A stretch of 64,000 nucleotides of DNA, from positions 1 through 64,000 of the forward strand of contig CAZMNY010000003.1 in NCBI GenBank assembly GCA_964567745.1, given 5' to 3'. The translations under genes were made by a program, and so were the position numbers. This document shows, piece after piece, positions 35,411 to 45,511 of this stretch. This DNA is from CAZMNY01 sp964567745. Its GTDB lineage: Bacteria > Planctomycetota > Planctomycetia > Pirellulales > Pirellulaceae. The notes beneath the pieces were generated by a model that saw only the letters and a list, made by a program, of their open reading frames with translations, made no database searches and had not been told where the DNA came from. Within the stretch, counting starts at the first letter, position 1, and each line of letters starts with the position of its first letter.

Positions 35411-37927
35411 ATGAATCGACACGACGCCAACCAGTTCTCTGTATCCCCCGCACGCTTCGTTGCCCTGGTTGCGATCGGAGCATTCATCGCGGCGGCAAGT
35501 CTGACATGCTCGGCAATCGCTGAGGACCAACCGTTCGCAAAAAGTCTCAAGCCGTTTTTGGCGAAATACTGCGTCGGATGTCACGGAGCGAAAAAGCCAA
35601 AGAGTGAACGACGCTTCGATAACCTCACGGGTGAGATCGCCAACGATGACGATCTCGTCGATTTGCAGGACATGCTCGACCAACTGACGCTCTCCGAGAT
35701 GCCGCCGGTCGATTCGAAACAGCCGTCGAGTGAAGCGCGAAGCAAGGCGGTCAGTTGGCTCACGGCAAGAATCGCCAAGCATCATCAAGCTCGCAAACCG
35801 ACGTTGACGCCGCCAACGCTTCGTCGATTGAATTCGCGCGAGTACCGCAATACGGTACGCGATCTGTTTCGTCTCAACATGACGATGTTTGATCCGACGA
35901 CGAAGTTTCCGCGTGATCAAACGTCCAAGCACCTCGACAACAACGGCGGAGCGCTCGTCACTTCGGGCTACCTGCTCGCTCAGTATTTGGATGCGGCCGA
36001 TCAAGTTGTCAACCGCGCGATAAAACCGTTGAAGAAGCCGGCCGTCCAGACATGGACGTTTCGCGATGGATTTCGCCAGCAACCAGAAATCGATCAAGTT
36101 CATCGGCGGACAAACCTCTTTGAGCACATGACGCTGTACGACGTGATCGGAGCGGATAAGCACGAAGGTGCCTATGGACCGATCCTTGCTTTCAAGGAAG
36201 GCGTGCCTTTTGACGGCTTCTACGAAATTCGGCTCAAAGCGGAAGCGTTGAATCGAATCAATCCGTACGACCCCAAGTTCCTGGGACTCGATCCAAACGA
36301 GCCGTTGCGACTGGGTGTCGTCGCGGGCGATTATCTCGTCGGCCCGCTGCATAAGCCGCAACCAATCGAGCCGTTGCTGGCGGAAGTCGATTTGGCGGAC
36401 GAGGCCAAGTGGTACACGCTTCGCGTTTGGCTCGACGCAGGCTACACCCCTCGGTTCGTTTTTCGAAACGGACTGATGGACGCGCGGAATCTGTGGTCGA
36501 AGCTCTTGAGGCGTTACCCGAAACAGTTTCCCAAACGAAAACGGCCGGGAATTGTCGAGGCGAGATTCAATGCGATTAAGTATGGCAAGTTGCCTCAGAT
36601 TCATATTCACGAAATCGAGATCAAGGGGCCCTTCTTCGAACAGTGGCCAACGCCAAGTCAGCAAGTGATTCTGGGCGACGACAGCGAGCAGATTCTCGAG
36701 TCGGGTGAAATCAGCGAGCAACAGATTCGCGCCAGGCTGACCTCAATCGCAACCGCTGCCTATCGCCAACCGGCCGACCTCGACGATATCGAACGCGTTC
36801 TCGCTGTTGTGAAGCAGAGAAGGCTGTCAGGCCGCAGTTCCTTGGATGCGTTTTCAGACGGGCTGAAGACGGTTCTTTGCGCGCCAAAGTTTCTCTTTCT
36901 CGAACAGGCCGAGAGCAATCGCCTGACGTCGACTGCGCTGGCGTCGCGACTGTCGTATTTCCTCTGGTCATCGAAGCCGGATCAGCAGCTCTTGAAGCTC
37001 GCATCACAAGGCGAACTGAACAAACCGGACGTGTTGCGCAAGCAAGTCGAGCGAATGCTCAACGACGAGAAGTCCGATGCGTTCGTCGATGGATTTCTCG
37101 ATGCGTGGCTAACCATGAGAGATCTCGGGAGCAGCCCTCCCGACCGCGGGCAGTTTCGCGACTATTACCACTACGATCTCGGACCGTCCATGCGTCAGGA
37201 AACTCGACTGTTCACGCGTCATTTGATCGAAGAGAACTTGAGCGTTCTCAATTTTCTCGATTCCAATTTCACGTTTGCCGACAAACGTTTGGCTCGCCTT
37301 TACGGAATCAAGCCGCCCAAGAGCGATGGCTTCCAGCGAGTTTCACTGAACGATAGACGGCGCGGCGGACTGCTTGGTCAAGCCAGTGTGCTGACCGTCA
37401 CCGCCAATGGCATCGACACGTCACCTGTCCACCGAGGCGTGTGGGTGCTCGAGAACATTTTGGGCTCGCCGCCCTCGCCTCCGCCACCGGATGTCGAGCC
37501 GCTTGATCCCGACATTCGCGGCACCAAGTCGATTCGCGAACAATTAAAGAAGCACCGCAGCTCGGCCGTGTGCAATGACTGCCATCGTAAAATCGATCCG
37601 CCAGGCTTCGCCCTCGAAAGCTTCGATCCGATCGGGCGATGGCGAGACAACTATCGACGCGGAGTGAAAGTCGATGCGTCGGGGATACTCCCGAATGGCA
37701 TGTCGTTCAAAGACATTGAAGGGTTGAAGAACATTCTCGTTCAGCAAAAGGACCAATTTGCTCGCGCACTCACCGGCAAGATGCTCAGCTACGCTGTCGG
37801 TCGTGGGCAAGATCTCGCCGATCGACCTCACATTGATCGCGTCCTCAATGCGATTTCAAAAAGCGACTACGGCTTTCACGAACTGATAACACAAGTTGTA
37901 CTCAGTGAGCCTTTCCGATCGCGTTAA
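35411..37927 (+). CDS. DUF1592-type planctomycete cytochrome-c protein
   Basis: 838 residues. Signal/anchor at about 15-36 and the heme motif C54-V-G-C-H58 at the N-terminus. DUF1587 (LRRLNSREYRNTVRDLFRL), DUF1592 (ASRLSYFLWSSKPDQQLL), DUF1588 (RRGGLLGQASVLTVTANG, CNDCHRKIDPPGFALESFD) and DUF1585 (ALTGKMLSYAVGRGQDLADR) follow in the usual order. Full length. It is the second gene of the plus-strand pair. Confidence 0.94.
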   Translation: MNRHDANQFSVSPARFVALVAIGAFIAAASLTCSAIAEDQPFAKSLKPFLAKYCVGCHGAKKPKSERRFDNLTGEIANDDDLVDLQDMLDQLTLSEMPPVDSKQPSSEARSKAVSWLTARIAKHHQARKPTLTPPTLRRLNSREYRNTVRDLFRLNMTMFDPTTKFPRDQTSKHLDNNGGALVTSGYLLAQYLDAADQVVNRAIKPLKKPAVQTWTFRDGFRQQPEIDQVHRRTNLFEHMTLYDVIGADKHEGAYGPILAFKEGVPFDGFYEIRLKAEALNRINPYDPKFLGLDPNEPLRLGVVAGDYLVGPLHKPQPIEPLLAEVDLADEAKWYTLRVWLDAGYTPRFVFRNGLMDARNLWSKLLRRYPKQFPKRKRPGIVEARFNAIKYGKLPQIHIHEIEIKGPFFEQWPTPSQQVILGDDSEQILESGEISEQQIRARLTSIATAAYRQPADLDDIERVLAVVKQRRLSGRSSLDAFSDGLKTVLCAPKFLFLEQAESNRLTSTALASRLSYFLWSSKPDQQLLKLASQGELNKPDVLRKQVERMLNDEKSDAFVDGFLDAWLTMRDLGSSPPDRGQFRDYYHYDLGPSMRQETRLFTRHLIEENLSVLNFLDSNFTFADKRLARLYGIKPPKSDGFQRVSLNDRRRGGLLGQASVLTVTANGIDTSPVHRGVWVLENILGSPPSPPPPDVEPLDPDIRGTKSIREQLKKHRSSAVCNDCHRKIDPPGFALESFDPIGRWRDNYRRGVKVDASGILPNGMSFKDIEGLKNILVQQKDQFARALTGKMLSYAVGRGQDLADRPHIDRVLNAISKSDYGFHELITQVVLSEPFRSR

Positions 37928-38298
37928 GAGGTGGCCGTATCGAGCCCATCGTTTAACCCGTTGCCGGAGGCGAGGTCCGTTCGTTGCCGCAGGCGCGGCC
38001 GACCAACAGAGTCTATCGCGAGAGATCACGCCGCCGAACTAGCGACATCTCGCCTTATTTGCAGCTAAACGCGCATCCGCACGCCGGCAACTCTTGCCCA
38101 GACGTTCTTTCCGGACACGCCAAATACCGAAGCTTCGTCGACACAGGCGTTTTCACGCGTCTGATCCACGCGATAGAGGGGCATTCGCGTGGACGCAGCT
38201 CCGGATTACGACTAAAATAAGTCACTGGCCGCGCGCGCGGCTTCCCACCTGACCTCACGTCAAAACACCCCGCCACAACCCGATCCCCACACGACGAT
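37928..38298. other. Intergenic spacer with a short shared motif
   Basis: 371 bases without a credible gene. CGTTTAACCCG at 37950-37960, followed by an AGGCGAGGTC stretch, also occurs at 12101-12111 (followed by CAGGCAAGGTC). CAGCTAAACGCGC near 38061 repeats the motif seen at 8590. No promoter could be assigned with confidence. Confidence 0.5.
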
Positions 38299-40545
38299 AT
38301 GACCAATCGTGATATCAATCGTTTGCAACGTCCAGCAGCTTGGACGTCTCTCACAGCTTTGTCGGTCTTGCTCGTCTCGTTTGGCGGACTAGCGTCTCCA
38401 GCTCGGGGCACCGATCAAGTCAGCTTTGTAAACGACATCGAACCGATCCTGACGAAAGCCGGTTGCAACGGCGGAGTCTGCCATGCGAAGGCTGGAGGTC
38501 AAAACGGATTTCAATTGTCGGTGCTCGGCTTTGAACCCAAAGAGGACTACGAGCACTTGGTGCTCGAGGCTCGAGGGCGCCGCATTTTCCCAAGCGACCC
38601 AGCGCGCAGCCTGTTGCTCAGAAAGGCCGCGGGCCAAGCGCCTCACGGCGGGGGAGTTCGAGTCGCTGCGGATTCAGAAGAGTACGCGATGCTTCGCCGC
38701 TGGATCGATCAAGGGATGCCGTATTCGAGCAAAGACGACGCGAAACTCGTATCGCTTACCGTCGAGCCGTCGCGCGGATTAGTTCAGCCGCGAGCCCAAC
38801 AGCAACTCAAGACGACCGCCCACTATTCGGACGGCAGCACACGTAACGTGACTGACTTGACGTTGTACGAATGCAATGACTCGGGGATGGCCGAGGTTAC
38901 CGATTCCGGCCTGATAACGGCTTACGATGTTCCGGGAAATGTTGCGGTCATGGTTCGCTACCAAGGATTGGTTGCGGTCTACAGCGCTTCGATTCCGCTT
39001 GGCGCCAACGTAGCGAAGTTGCCCGAGTCTCGAAACTTTATCGACGAATTGGTCTTCGGCAAGTTGAAAGAACTTGGCATTCCGCCATCGCCTGTCTGTA
39101 ACGACGAAGTCTTCCTGCGACGCGTGTCGCTTGATATCGGCGGACGACTGCCGACAGAGGAAGAGACGGCGGCGTTTCTGGCAAGCGAAGACCCAAACAA
39201 ACGCGACAAAGCCATTGCTGCTCTGCTAAGCAGCCCGGACTACGCTGACTACTTCGCCAATAAGTGGACAGCGCTGCTTAAGAACCGCAGAGACGATGCC
39301 AGCGACATCACGTCGAACTTTGCCTTTCATGCTTGGATTCGCGACAGCCTGCTCGCCAATACGCCATACGATCAATTGGTCCGTGAGCTGTTGGCGGCGA
39401 CGGGTACCGTGATCGCCAATCCGGCAGTGGCCTGGTACAAGCGAGTGAAGGAGCCGAAGCAACAGATCGAGGACGTCGCCCAGTTGTTCCTCGGCGTGCG
39501 AATGCAGTGCGCACAGTGCCACCACCATCCGTTCGAGAGATGGAGTCAGGACGACTACTACGGGCTGGCTGCCTTCTTCAGTCAAGTTGGCCGCAAACCG
39601 ACCGACACGCGCGGCGAGGATTTGATCTTCCACAAGCGGGGACTCGCGGGCGCCAAGAATGTCAAGACAGGACTCACCGTTAAACCGATCGCACTGGGAG
39701 ACGAAGTAGGCGAGATCAGCCCCGCCCAGGATCCTCGATTGCGACTCGCGAATTGGATGGGTGGAAAACAGAATCCATTCTTCGCCAAGGCTCTCGTGAA
39801 TCGTTACTGGAAGCATTTCTTCAAACGCGGACTCATCGAACCCGAAGATGACATTCGAGACACGAACCCGCCAACGAACCCCGAACTGCTTGCCGCACTC
39901 GAGGATCACTTCATTCAATCTGGATTCGATCTCAAGGAACTCGTTCGAACGATAACCAGCTCAAACGCCTATCAGCTGAGCGCACAGCCTAACGAGCACA
40001 ATCTGGCGGACACGCAGAACTATTCGCGATACTATCCCAAACGGCTCCAAGCCGAAGTGATGCTCGACGCGATTGATCGCCTGACCGGTTCGACTACGTC
40101 GTTCGCGAATCTGCCGCCGGGGACTCGTGCGGTAACGCTGCCCGACAACAGCTACAACAAATCGTCGCCATTCCTTCGCGTATTCGGGCGACCGGAGAGC
40201 GCCAGTGTTTGCGAATGTGAAAGAGTGCAATCGGCAAGTCTTGCTCAAAGTCTGCACTTGATCAACGCGGCCGACATCAAGACCAAGCTTCGCGGCGCGA
40301 GTGGCCGAGCCGCCAGGCTGGCCAAGGACAAGCGGCCGAACGAGCAAAAAGTCACCGAGCTTTACGTCGCCGCCTTCTCTCGAAATCCGCGACCTGACGA
40401 ACTGAAGACAGCCCTCGACTACCTGGTGGAAATTCCACTGAAGGCCGATGGCAAGCCGATGTCGAAAACGCAAGCCGAACGCGAAAACTTCGAGGATCTT
40501 GTTTGGGCGTTAATCAATACGAAAGAGTTTCTCTTTAACCATTGA
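38299..40545 (+). CDS. DUF1549/DUF1553 protein with Ig-like domain
   Basis: 748 residues with a Sec signal. An N-terminal cytochrome-like motif reads C56-N-G-G-V-C61-H62, a four-residue spacing. A Big2-type Ig-like domain spans about 150-235 (VEPSRGLVQPRAQQQLKTTA), DUF1549 about 245-440 with CAQCH at 404-408 (RMQCAQCHHHPFERW), and DUF1553 about 485-740 (NRYWKHFFKRGLIEPEDD, LLHLINAADI-type SLHLINAADIKTK). First gene of a three-gene cluster with the PPC and DUF1501 proteins. Confidence 0.93.
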   Translation: MTNRDINRLQRPAAWTSLTALSVLLVSFGGLASPARGTDQVSFVNDIEPILTKAGCNGGVCHAKAGGQNGFQLSVLGFEPKEDYEHLVLEARGRRIFPSDPARSLLLRKAAGQAPHGGGVRVAADSEEYAMLRRWIDQGMPYSSKDDAKLVSLTVEPSRGLVQPRAQQQLKTTAHYSDGSTRNVTDLTLYECNDSGMAEVTDSGLITAYDVPGNVAVMVRYQGLVAVYSASIPLGANVAKLPESRNFIDELVFGKLKELGIPPSPVCNDEVFLRRVSLDIGGRLPTEEETAAFLASEDPNKRDKAIAALLSSPDYADYFANKWTALLKNRRDDASDITSNFAFHAWIRDSLLANTPYDQLVRELLAATGTVIANPAVAWYKRVKEPKQQIEDVAQLFLGVRMQCAQCHHHPFERWSQDDYYGLAAFFSQVGRKPTDTRGEDLIFHKRGLAGAKNVKTGLTVKPIALGDEVGEISPAQDPRLRLANWMGGKQNPFFAKALVNRYWKHFFKRGLIEPEDDIRDTNPPTNPELLAALEDHFIQSGFDLKELVRTITSSNAYQLSAQPNEHNLADTQNYSRYYPKRLQAEVMLDAIDRLTGSTTSFANLPPGTRAVTLPDNSYNKSSPFLRVFGRPESASVCECERVQSASLAQSLHLINAADIKTKLRGASGRAARLAKDKRPNEQKVTELYVAAFSRNPRPDELKTALDYLVEIPLKADGKPMSKTQAERENFEDLVWALINTKEFLFNH

Positions 40546-40636
40546 CCCGATATCGACAGCGAACACGAACGACTGTGGCTGGTCGCCGTAGCCACGTCAT
40601 ACGCCTCGACGCACACCAAAACCTGCTAGTGAATCC

Positions 40637-42883
40637 ATGATCAACCGTACGATAGCGACTCTGCTCATTCTGCTCTGCCTGGCCTCCGCCGCATCGGCCC
40701 AGTCGGTATGCCTTCCGGCGCCGCGGCTTTTGGCGACCATGCCGATGGGCGGTCAAGTTGGCACGGAATTCGAAGTCACGATTCGAGGACAAACCATCGA
40801 GAACCTGGAAGGGCTGATGTTCTCGACGCCAGCAATCTCGGCGAAGCCCAAGATGGGATCAGGCGGCAAGCCGGAAGCGAACAAGTTTATCGTGACGATT
40901 AAAGCCGATTGCCCGCCTGGCATTCATGAAGCACGCGTGGTGTCGCGGCTGGGCGTCTCATCGTCGCGCGTTTTCAGCGTGGGTGACTTGAGTGAGGTGC
41001 AGGAAACGAAAGCGAGCACCACGGTGGCGACGGCGATGCCGCTTGAAGTCAATTCGGTTTGCAACGCGACGGCCTCAGCGAGGGCAGTGAATCACTATTC
41101 GTTCCAAGCCGCCAAAGGGCAGAGGATTATCGTCGATTGCGCTGCAAAGGGAATCGACTCGAAGATGAACCCGGTCGTGATCGTGGCGGACGCCGAGGGC
41201 CGTGACTTGAAGGTGGAACGTCGCGGAGGCGCGATTGACTTTACGGCGCCGGAAAATAGTAGCTATGTCATCAAGGTGCACGAACTCACGTTCAAGGGCG
41301 GCGCCGATTACTTCTATCGTCTCGCCGTCCGACAGGTTGCGTCAGATGCTCCGGTAACTCGACAACCGAGTACGCGATCGGTCAGCTCATTCTCTTGGCC
41401 GCCGAGCGGCCTCGCTGCTGTCGCGGCGGCATCGGAAGCAGAGCCGAACAACGAGCACGCGGAAGCTCAAAAGATCACGTTGCCGTGTGACATCGCGGGC
41501 AGCTTTTATCCCGCGGCGGACGTCGATACGTTTGAATTCACGGCAAAGAAAGGCGAGGTCTGGTGGGTTGAGGTTGCTTCGGCAAGACTTGGTCGACCGA
41601 CAGATCCGTCGATCATTGTGCAACGAGTTGATGGCGAAGGAGCGAATGAAAAACTGACGGATGTCGCTGAGCTCTCCGATATCGCCAGCCCGGTCAAACG
41701 ATCGAGCAACGGATACTCCTACGATGGGCCGCCCTACAACGCCGGCTCGCCCGACATACTTGGCAAGATTGAAATCAAGGACGACGGCGTCTACCGACTG
41801 CAAGTCTCCGACCTGTTCGGAGGAACTCGCAACGAGCCGCGTAACAAATATCGTTTGGTCATTCGCAAGGCGGCACCCGACTTCGCGGTCGTCGCATGGG
41901 CGCTGCATATGGGATTGCGAAACGGCGACCGGAACGCGCTTTCAAAACCGATCTCGCTTCGTGGCGGCTCGACGATGGCCTTGGAAGTCGTCGCCGTCAG
42001 ACGAGATGGCTTCAATGGTGAAATCGAGCTGGCCATGGACAATCTTCCGCCCGGCGTTACCGCGACCGGCCTGAAAATTCCCGCTGGCAAATCGCGAGGC
42101 ACGATGTTGTTGACTGCCGAACAAGACGCGCCGCGAGGGTTGACCATCTCGAAGTTCGTGGGGCGAGCTGAAATCGACGGTAAGCCAGTGGTTCACGACT
42201 GCCATGTGGCGTCGATGGCCTGGCCGGTCGCCAACGCTTGGTCCGAAATACCTGCGCCGAGGTTGCTCGCCAGCCTGCCGGTGTCGGTCGGTCAGTCAGA
42301 ATTTGCAGCGATTACGATCGCTGCAAAGGGACCGAAGACATGGGAGGCGACGGCCGGCGAGACATTGAAAATTCCGTTGGCCCACATTCGTCGCGGTGAT
42401 TTTTCGGGTGCCACGATCGGCCTCAGCACGCTCGGTGCCGGATTCACGGGAGTGCCCAAGTTCGAGCTGAACGTTGCCGAGGACAAATCGGAAGTCGTCC
42501 TCGATTTGGCCAAACTCAAAACGCCCCCCGGCGAATATGTGATCGCTTTCTATGGCAGCGCCGTGGCAAAGTACCGATACAATCCCAAGGGAGTGATCGA
42601 CGCCGATGTGGCGCACCAACAGGCCCAGCAAGAAGCGGCTAAAATCGAACAAGAAATCAAGCGGCTGACGGCGGAAGCCAATTCCGCGTCCGCCGACCAA
42701 AAAGCGGCAGCTCAACTCGCACTAAAGACGGCGATGACCAAAAAGGCGACGGCGGCAACGGCAGTGACCGCAGCGGCCAACAAGCTTGCCGCGGCAAAGC
42801 GACAAGCCCAACCTAAGGACATCGTCGACATCATCGTCGCGGAACCCATTGCCATTCGCATCAAACCTGCGGAGAAGAAATGA
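40637..42883 (+). CDS. Exported PPC-domain protein with C-terminal coiled coil
   Basis: 748 residues with signal MINRTIATLLILLCLASAASAQ. An IPT/TIG-like start is followed by two PPC (bacterial pre-peptidase C-terminal) domains; the second begins EAEPNNEHAEAQKITLPCDI with AADVDTFEFTAKKGE. The last part (about 655-720) is Ala/Lys/Gln-rich and likely a coiled coil. No catalytic domain is present. It is between the DUF1549/1553 gene and the DUF1501 gene, its stop overlapping the next start by 4 bp (ATGA). This trio is a standard planctomycete set. Confidence 0.9.
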   Translation: MINRTIATLLILLCLASAASAQSVCLPAPRLLATMPMGGQVGTEFEVTIRGQTIENLEGLMFSTPAISAKPKMGSGGKPEANKFIVTIKADCPPGIHEARVVSRLGVSSSRVFSVGDLSEVQETKASTTVATAMPLEVNSVCNATASARAVNHYSFQAAKGQRIIVDCAAKGIDSKMNPVVIVADAEGRDLKVERRGGAIDFTAPENSSYVIKVHELTFKGGADYFYRLAVRQVASDAPVTRQPSTRSVSSFSWPPSGLAAVAAASEAEPNNEHAEAQKITLPCDIAGSFYPAADVDTFEFTAKKGEVWWVEVASARLGRPTDPSIIVQRVDGEGANEKLTDVAELSDIASPVKRSSNGYSYDGPPYNAGSPDILGKIEIKDDGVYRLQVSDLFGGTRNEPRNKYRLVIRKAAPDFAVVAWALHMGLRNGDRNALSKPISLRGGSTMALEVVAVRRDGFNGEIELAMDNLPPGVTATGLKIPAGKSRGTMLLTAEQDAPRGLTISKFVGRAEIDGKPVVHDCHVASMAWPVANAWSEIPAPRLLASLPVSVGQSEFAAITIAAKGPKTWEATAGETLKIPLAHIRRGDFSGATIGLSTLGAGFTGVPKFELNVAEDKSEVVLDLAKLKTPPGEYVIAFYGSAVAKYRYNPKGVIDADVAHQQAQQEAAKIEQEIKRLTAEANSASADQKAAAQLALKTAMTKKATAATAVTAAANKLAAAKRQAQPKDIVDIIVAEPIAIRIKPAEKK

Positions 42884-44334
42884 GCGATCAAAGGCAAACC
42901 GATTCACAAAACCTATGCCGCGGCCCGATGAACTTCGGACCGGGAAGTCGCCGAAGCTTTATGCGGATGGGACTAGCCGGTATGGCCAGCCTCAGCTTGC
43001 CTGGCGTACTTCGCCTCCAAGCTGCGACTCGACAACTGAACGAAGGCGGGACAAGCTCGTCGCGAGAAAAGACCGCCGTGATCATGGTCTGGAAGCCCGG
43101 CGGTTGCTCCCATATCGACACCTACGACCCCAAGCCGCTGGCGGCGAGCGAATATCGCGGACCGTTCAGCACGATCCAAACCAAGGTCGCTGGCATGCAG
43201 TTCTCGGAATTGCTGCCTAAACAGGCCAGCATCGCCGACAAGTTCACGATTCTTCGCAGCATGTATCAAGGCGCGGGCGGACACCCGGCCGGCTCGATGC
43301 AAATGTTCTCCGGCGATTCGGATACTCGCGACAAACCAAAGCCAAAATTGCCGGACTGGATGGCTGTCACGAATTACTTGCGCTCGAAGGAAGGGTCTCG
43401 CGAAAACCCGCTTCCAACGTACGTCGGCGTGAGCCCTCCTACGTCTTACAACGGTCCCGCCTATTTGGGCGACGCCTACGCTCCGTTTTCCGTCACCGGC
43501 GATCCGAACTCACCCAAGTTCGTCGTCCCCAATATTGGACTCACCGACCAAGCCGAAGTGAAACGGCTCTCGCGCCGCTCAAGCCTCCGTCAAAATCTCG
43601 ACACGCTCGAGAGGGCGTTTGACAAACAAGGGGAACTCGCGGCGCTCGACGAATTCGAAACGCAAGCGATGACGTTGCTCACCAACCCTCGCACCAAAGA
43701 TGCGTTTGATTTGACGAAAGAGGACAATCGAACTCGCGATCGTTACGGGCGAAACACCTGGGGACAACAACTCTTGCTCGCTCGGCGCCTTGTGGAAGCT
43801 GGAGTCGAGGTGCTGACGAGCAGTCTCCGTGGTCCGCTCTGTGGTCGCGTTAACAACTGGGACGATCACGCGGTCAATCATCACGTGTTCGACGCCTTGC
43901 GGTTTCGCGCCGCCGCTTACGATCAAGCCGTGACGGCTTTGATAGAAGACATCTACGACCGAGGACTCGACAAACGCGTGCTCGTCGTCGTCACGGGCGA
44001 GTTCGGCAGAACGCCAAAGATTTCGTATCAGCCGAGCACCGGTGCAGGGAACGCCAGTGCGCCCGCCGGCACCAAACAACCTGGCCGCGACCACTGGCCG
44101 CGAGCGTTCTCGAACCTCTGGGCGGGAGGCGGTCTTGAAACCGGACGTTTCATCGGAGCGACCGACAAGCGAGGCGAGGACTCGGTCGAGCGTCGTTGCG
44201 CGCCGAATGACTTTCTGGCGACGATCTATCAACACCTCGGAATCGACTCGTCGCGAGTCATGATCGAAGACTTTAACGGACGGCCGACATTGATCGTCAA
44301 CGGTGGAAAACCGATTCCCGAATTGACGAGCTAG
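42880..44334 (+). CDS. DUF1501 domain protein, Tat-type signal
   Basis: 484 residues. SRRSFMRMGLAGMASLSL (about 23-40) is a twin-arginine signal. AVIMVWKPGGCSHIDTYDPKP, YRGPFSTIQTKVAGMQFSELLP and VVTGEFGRTPKI, GRDHWPRAFSNLWAGGG are DUF1501 hallmarks (alkaline-phosphatase-like fold). Translationally coupled to the PPC gene. Function of DUF1501 is unknown; it accompanies DUF1549/1553 proteins throughout the phylum. Confidence 0.95.
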   Translation: MSDQRQTDSQNLCRGPMNFGPGSRRSFMRMGLAGMASLSLPGVLRLQAATRQLNEGGTSSSREKTAVIMVWKPGGCSHIDTYDPKPLAASEYRGPFSTIQTKVAGMQFSELLPKQASIADKFTILRSMYQGAGGHPAGSMQMFSGDSDTRDKPKPKLPDWMAVTNYLRSKEGSRENPLPTYVGVSPPTSYNGPAYLGDAYAPFSVTGDPNSPKFVVPNIGLTDQAEVKRLSRRSSLRQNLDTLERAFDKQGELAALDEFETQAMTLLTNPRTKDAFDLTKEDNRTRDRYGRNTWGQQLLLARRLVEAGVEVLTSSLRGPLCGRVNNWDDHAVNHHVFDALRFRAAAYDQAVTALIEDIYDRGLDKRVLVVVTGEFGRTPKISYQPSTGAGNASAPAGTKQPGRDHWPRAFSNLWAGGGLETGRFIGATDKRGEDSVERRCAPNDFLATIYQHLGIDSSRVMIEDFNGRPTLIVNGGKPIPELTS

Positions 44335-44422
44335 CGCGGCGAAGTCGCGGAGGTCGAGAGACAATAACAGTCGCGCGGTCGCCGGCTCGTGTTGAACCTG
44401 GTCCCGTTGGCGGCGATAGTTA

Positions 44423-44779
44423 ATGATCGTGAACAATCTCTTTTCAAACATTTCGTGCGACGCGGCCGAGGAATTGGTCGCGCAACTGGCTGGCAATCGC
44501 CACGTTCGCATTGAGCGACTTGTCTCGTCAGGACATGCCAGTCCGCCCGATTTCTGGTACGACCAGGCGGAGCGGGAATGGGTCGTTGTCCTGCAAGGCG
44601 AAGCCCGCCTGGAGTTTCAAGAAGACGGCTCCACGCCTAATCGAATCGTCGAAATGAAGCCCGGCGACTGGGTCAATATTCCGCCTCGCCGAAAACACCG
44701 AGTAGAATGGACATTGCCGAATCAATCGACGGTTTGGCTGGCCGTCTTCTTCAGCGGCGATCCGGCCAACGATGATTGA
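44423..44779 (+). CDS. Cupin-domain protein
   Basis: 118 residues, a single cupin domain. Motif 1 is REWVVVLQGEARLEFQEDG and motif 2 is MKPGDWVNIPPRRKHRVEW, with a His in the usual metal position. Related to the small cupins often annotated as phosphoribosylaminoimidazole carboxylase-like or unknown. Precedes the gene at 44856 by 76 bp on the same strand. Confidence 0.88.
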   Translation: MIVNNLFSNISCDAAEELVAQLAGNRHVRIERLVSSGHASPPDFWYDQAEREWVVVLQGEARLEFQEDGSTPNRIVEMKPGDWVNIPPRRKHRVEWTLPNQSTVWLAVFFSGDPANDD

Positions 44780-44855
44780 CGCGTCCCGGCGTTGTGCGCA
44801 AGTCGTCGAAGCGAGTTGTTCTACTAGAGTTACCTCAGGTGAACGTGGATTGAGA

Positions 44856-45398
44856 ATGAGTGCTTTGCGGGAAGAATTCGAGCGGCAGCAGTTGTCCAAT
44901 GGCTATCAGTTGGTCAACGGTGTTGCGATGCATGATGAAAACGGGGCGCAGTTTCAGATTCCACACGATGTACTCAAGAAGCACGTCGTCGTCGGATATT
45001 TCGTCGAATTGAGGATCGACTCGACTCGATTCTCAGCCCATCCCGACGCGCCGAACAACTGCACCTGCCCGCATTGCAACGAGAAAGCGACGAAACCTAT
45101 CTTGAGTCACGATCACCCGGCATCGCTGCTGCCGTTGCCCGAGCAAAACGTACCCTCGCGAGGTTGGGGGGAGGATTTTTGGGCTCAGGTGATGGAACGA
45201 GACGGTGATTACTGTGCGGGCGCCATCGACAATCCGCTCTATGAGTCAAGACTGCATGGCCTCGACGAGGGCGACCGGCTCCTTTTTCATTCGGATCACA
45301 TCCTCGCCGTCCACAGCGTCCACCGCCGTGAAACGGTGCTCAAACTCGATCCGAACGAATTGAAACAGCTCGCGCAGTGGCTCGCGTCTCAGGACTAA
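44856..45398 (+). CDS. Conserved hypothetical protein with CxCxxC motif
   Basis: 180 residues from MSALREEFERQQLSNGYQL (44856); an earlier in-frame ATG at 44772 overlaps the cupin gene and is less likely. NNCTCPHCNEKATKPILSHDH (about 69-89) has three Cys and nearby His that could bind a metal. The rest is mixed alpha/beta with a long C-terminal helix. No family recognised. Confidence 0.65.
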   Translation: MSALREEFERQQLSNGYQLVNGVAMHDENGAQFQIPHDVLKKHVVVGYFVELRIDSTRFSAHPDAPNNCTCPHCNEKATKPILSHDHPASLLPLPEQNVPSRGWGEDFWAQVMERDGDYCAGAIDNPLYESRLHGLDEGDRLLFHSDHILAVHSVHRRETVLKLDPNELKQLAQWLASQD

Positions 45399-45511
45399 CT
45401 TCTGAGTCCGATTTTTGGCTCCCTCTATCATTGCGACGGTCAGCAAGTAAGCTCGGACATGCGCATAGTCTTTCTTCCGCGCGTTCTTGCCGTTGATCGG
45501 AGGCTACCGAA

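Noticed and set aside
35285..36721. Minus-strand open frame of 478 codons opposite the DUF1592 gene
   Set aside because: Long only because GC-rich coding DNA leaves the opposite frame open; the plus-strand gene carries all domain signatures.
38055..38220. Small open frames in the spacer before the DUF1549 gene
   Set aside because: No RBS, no domain, and both strands are open by composition.
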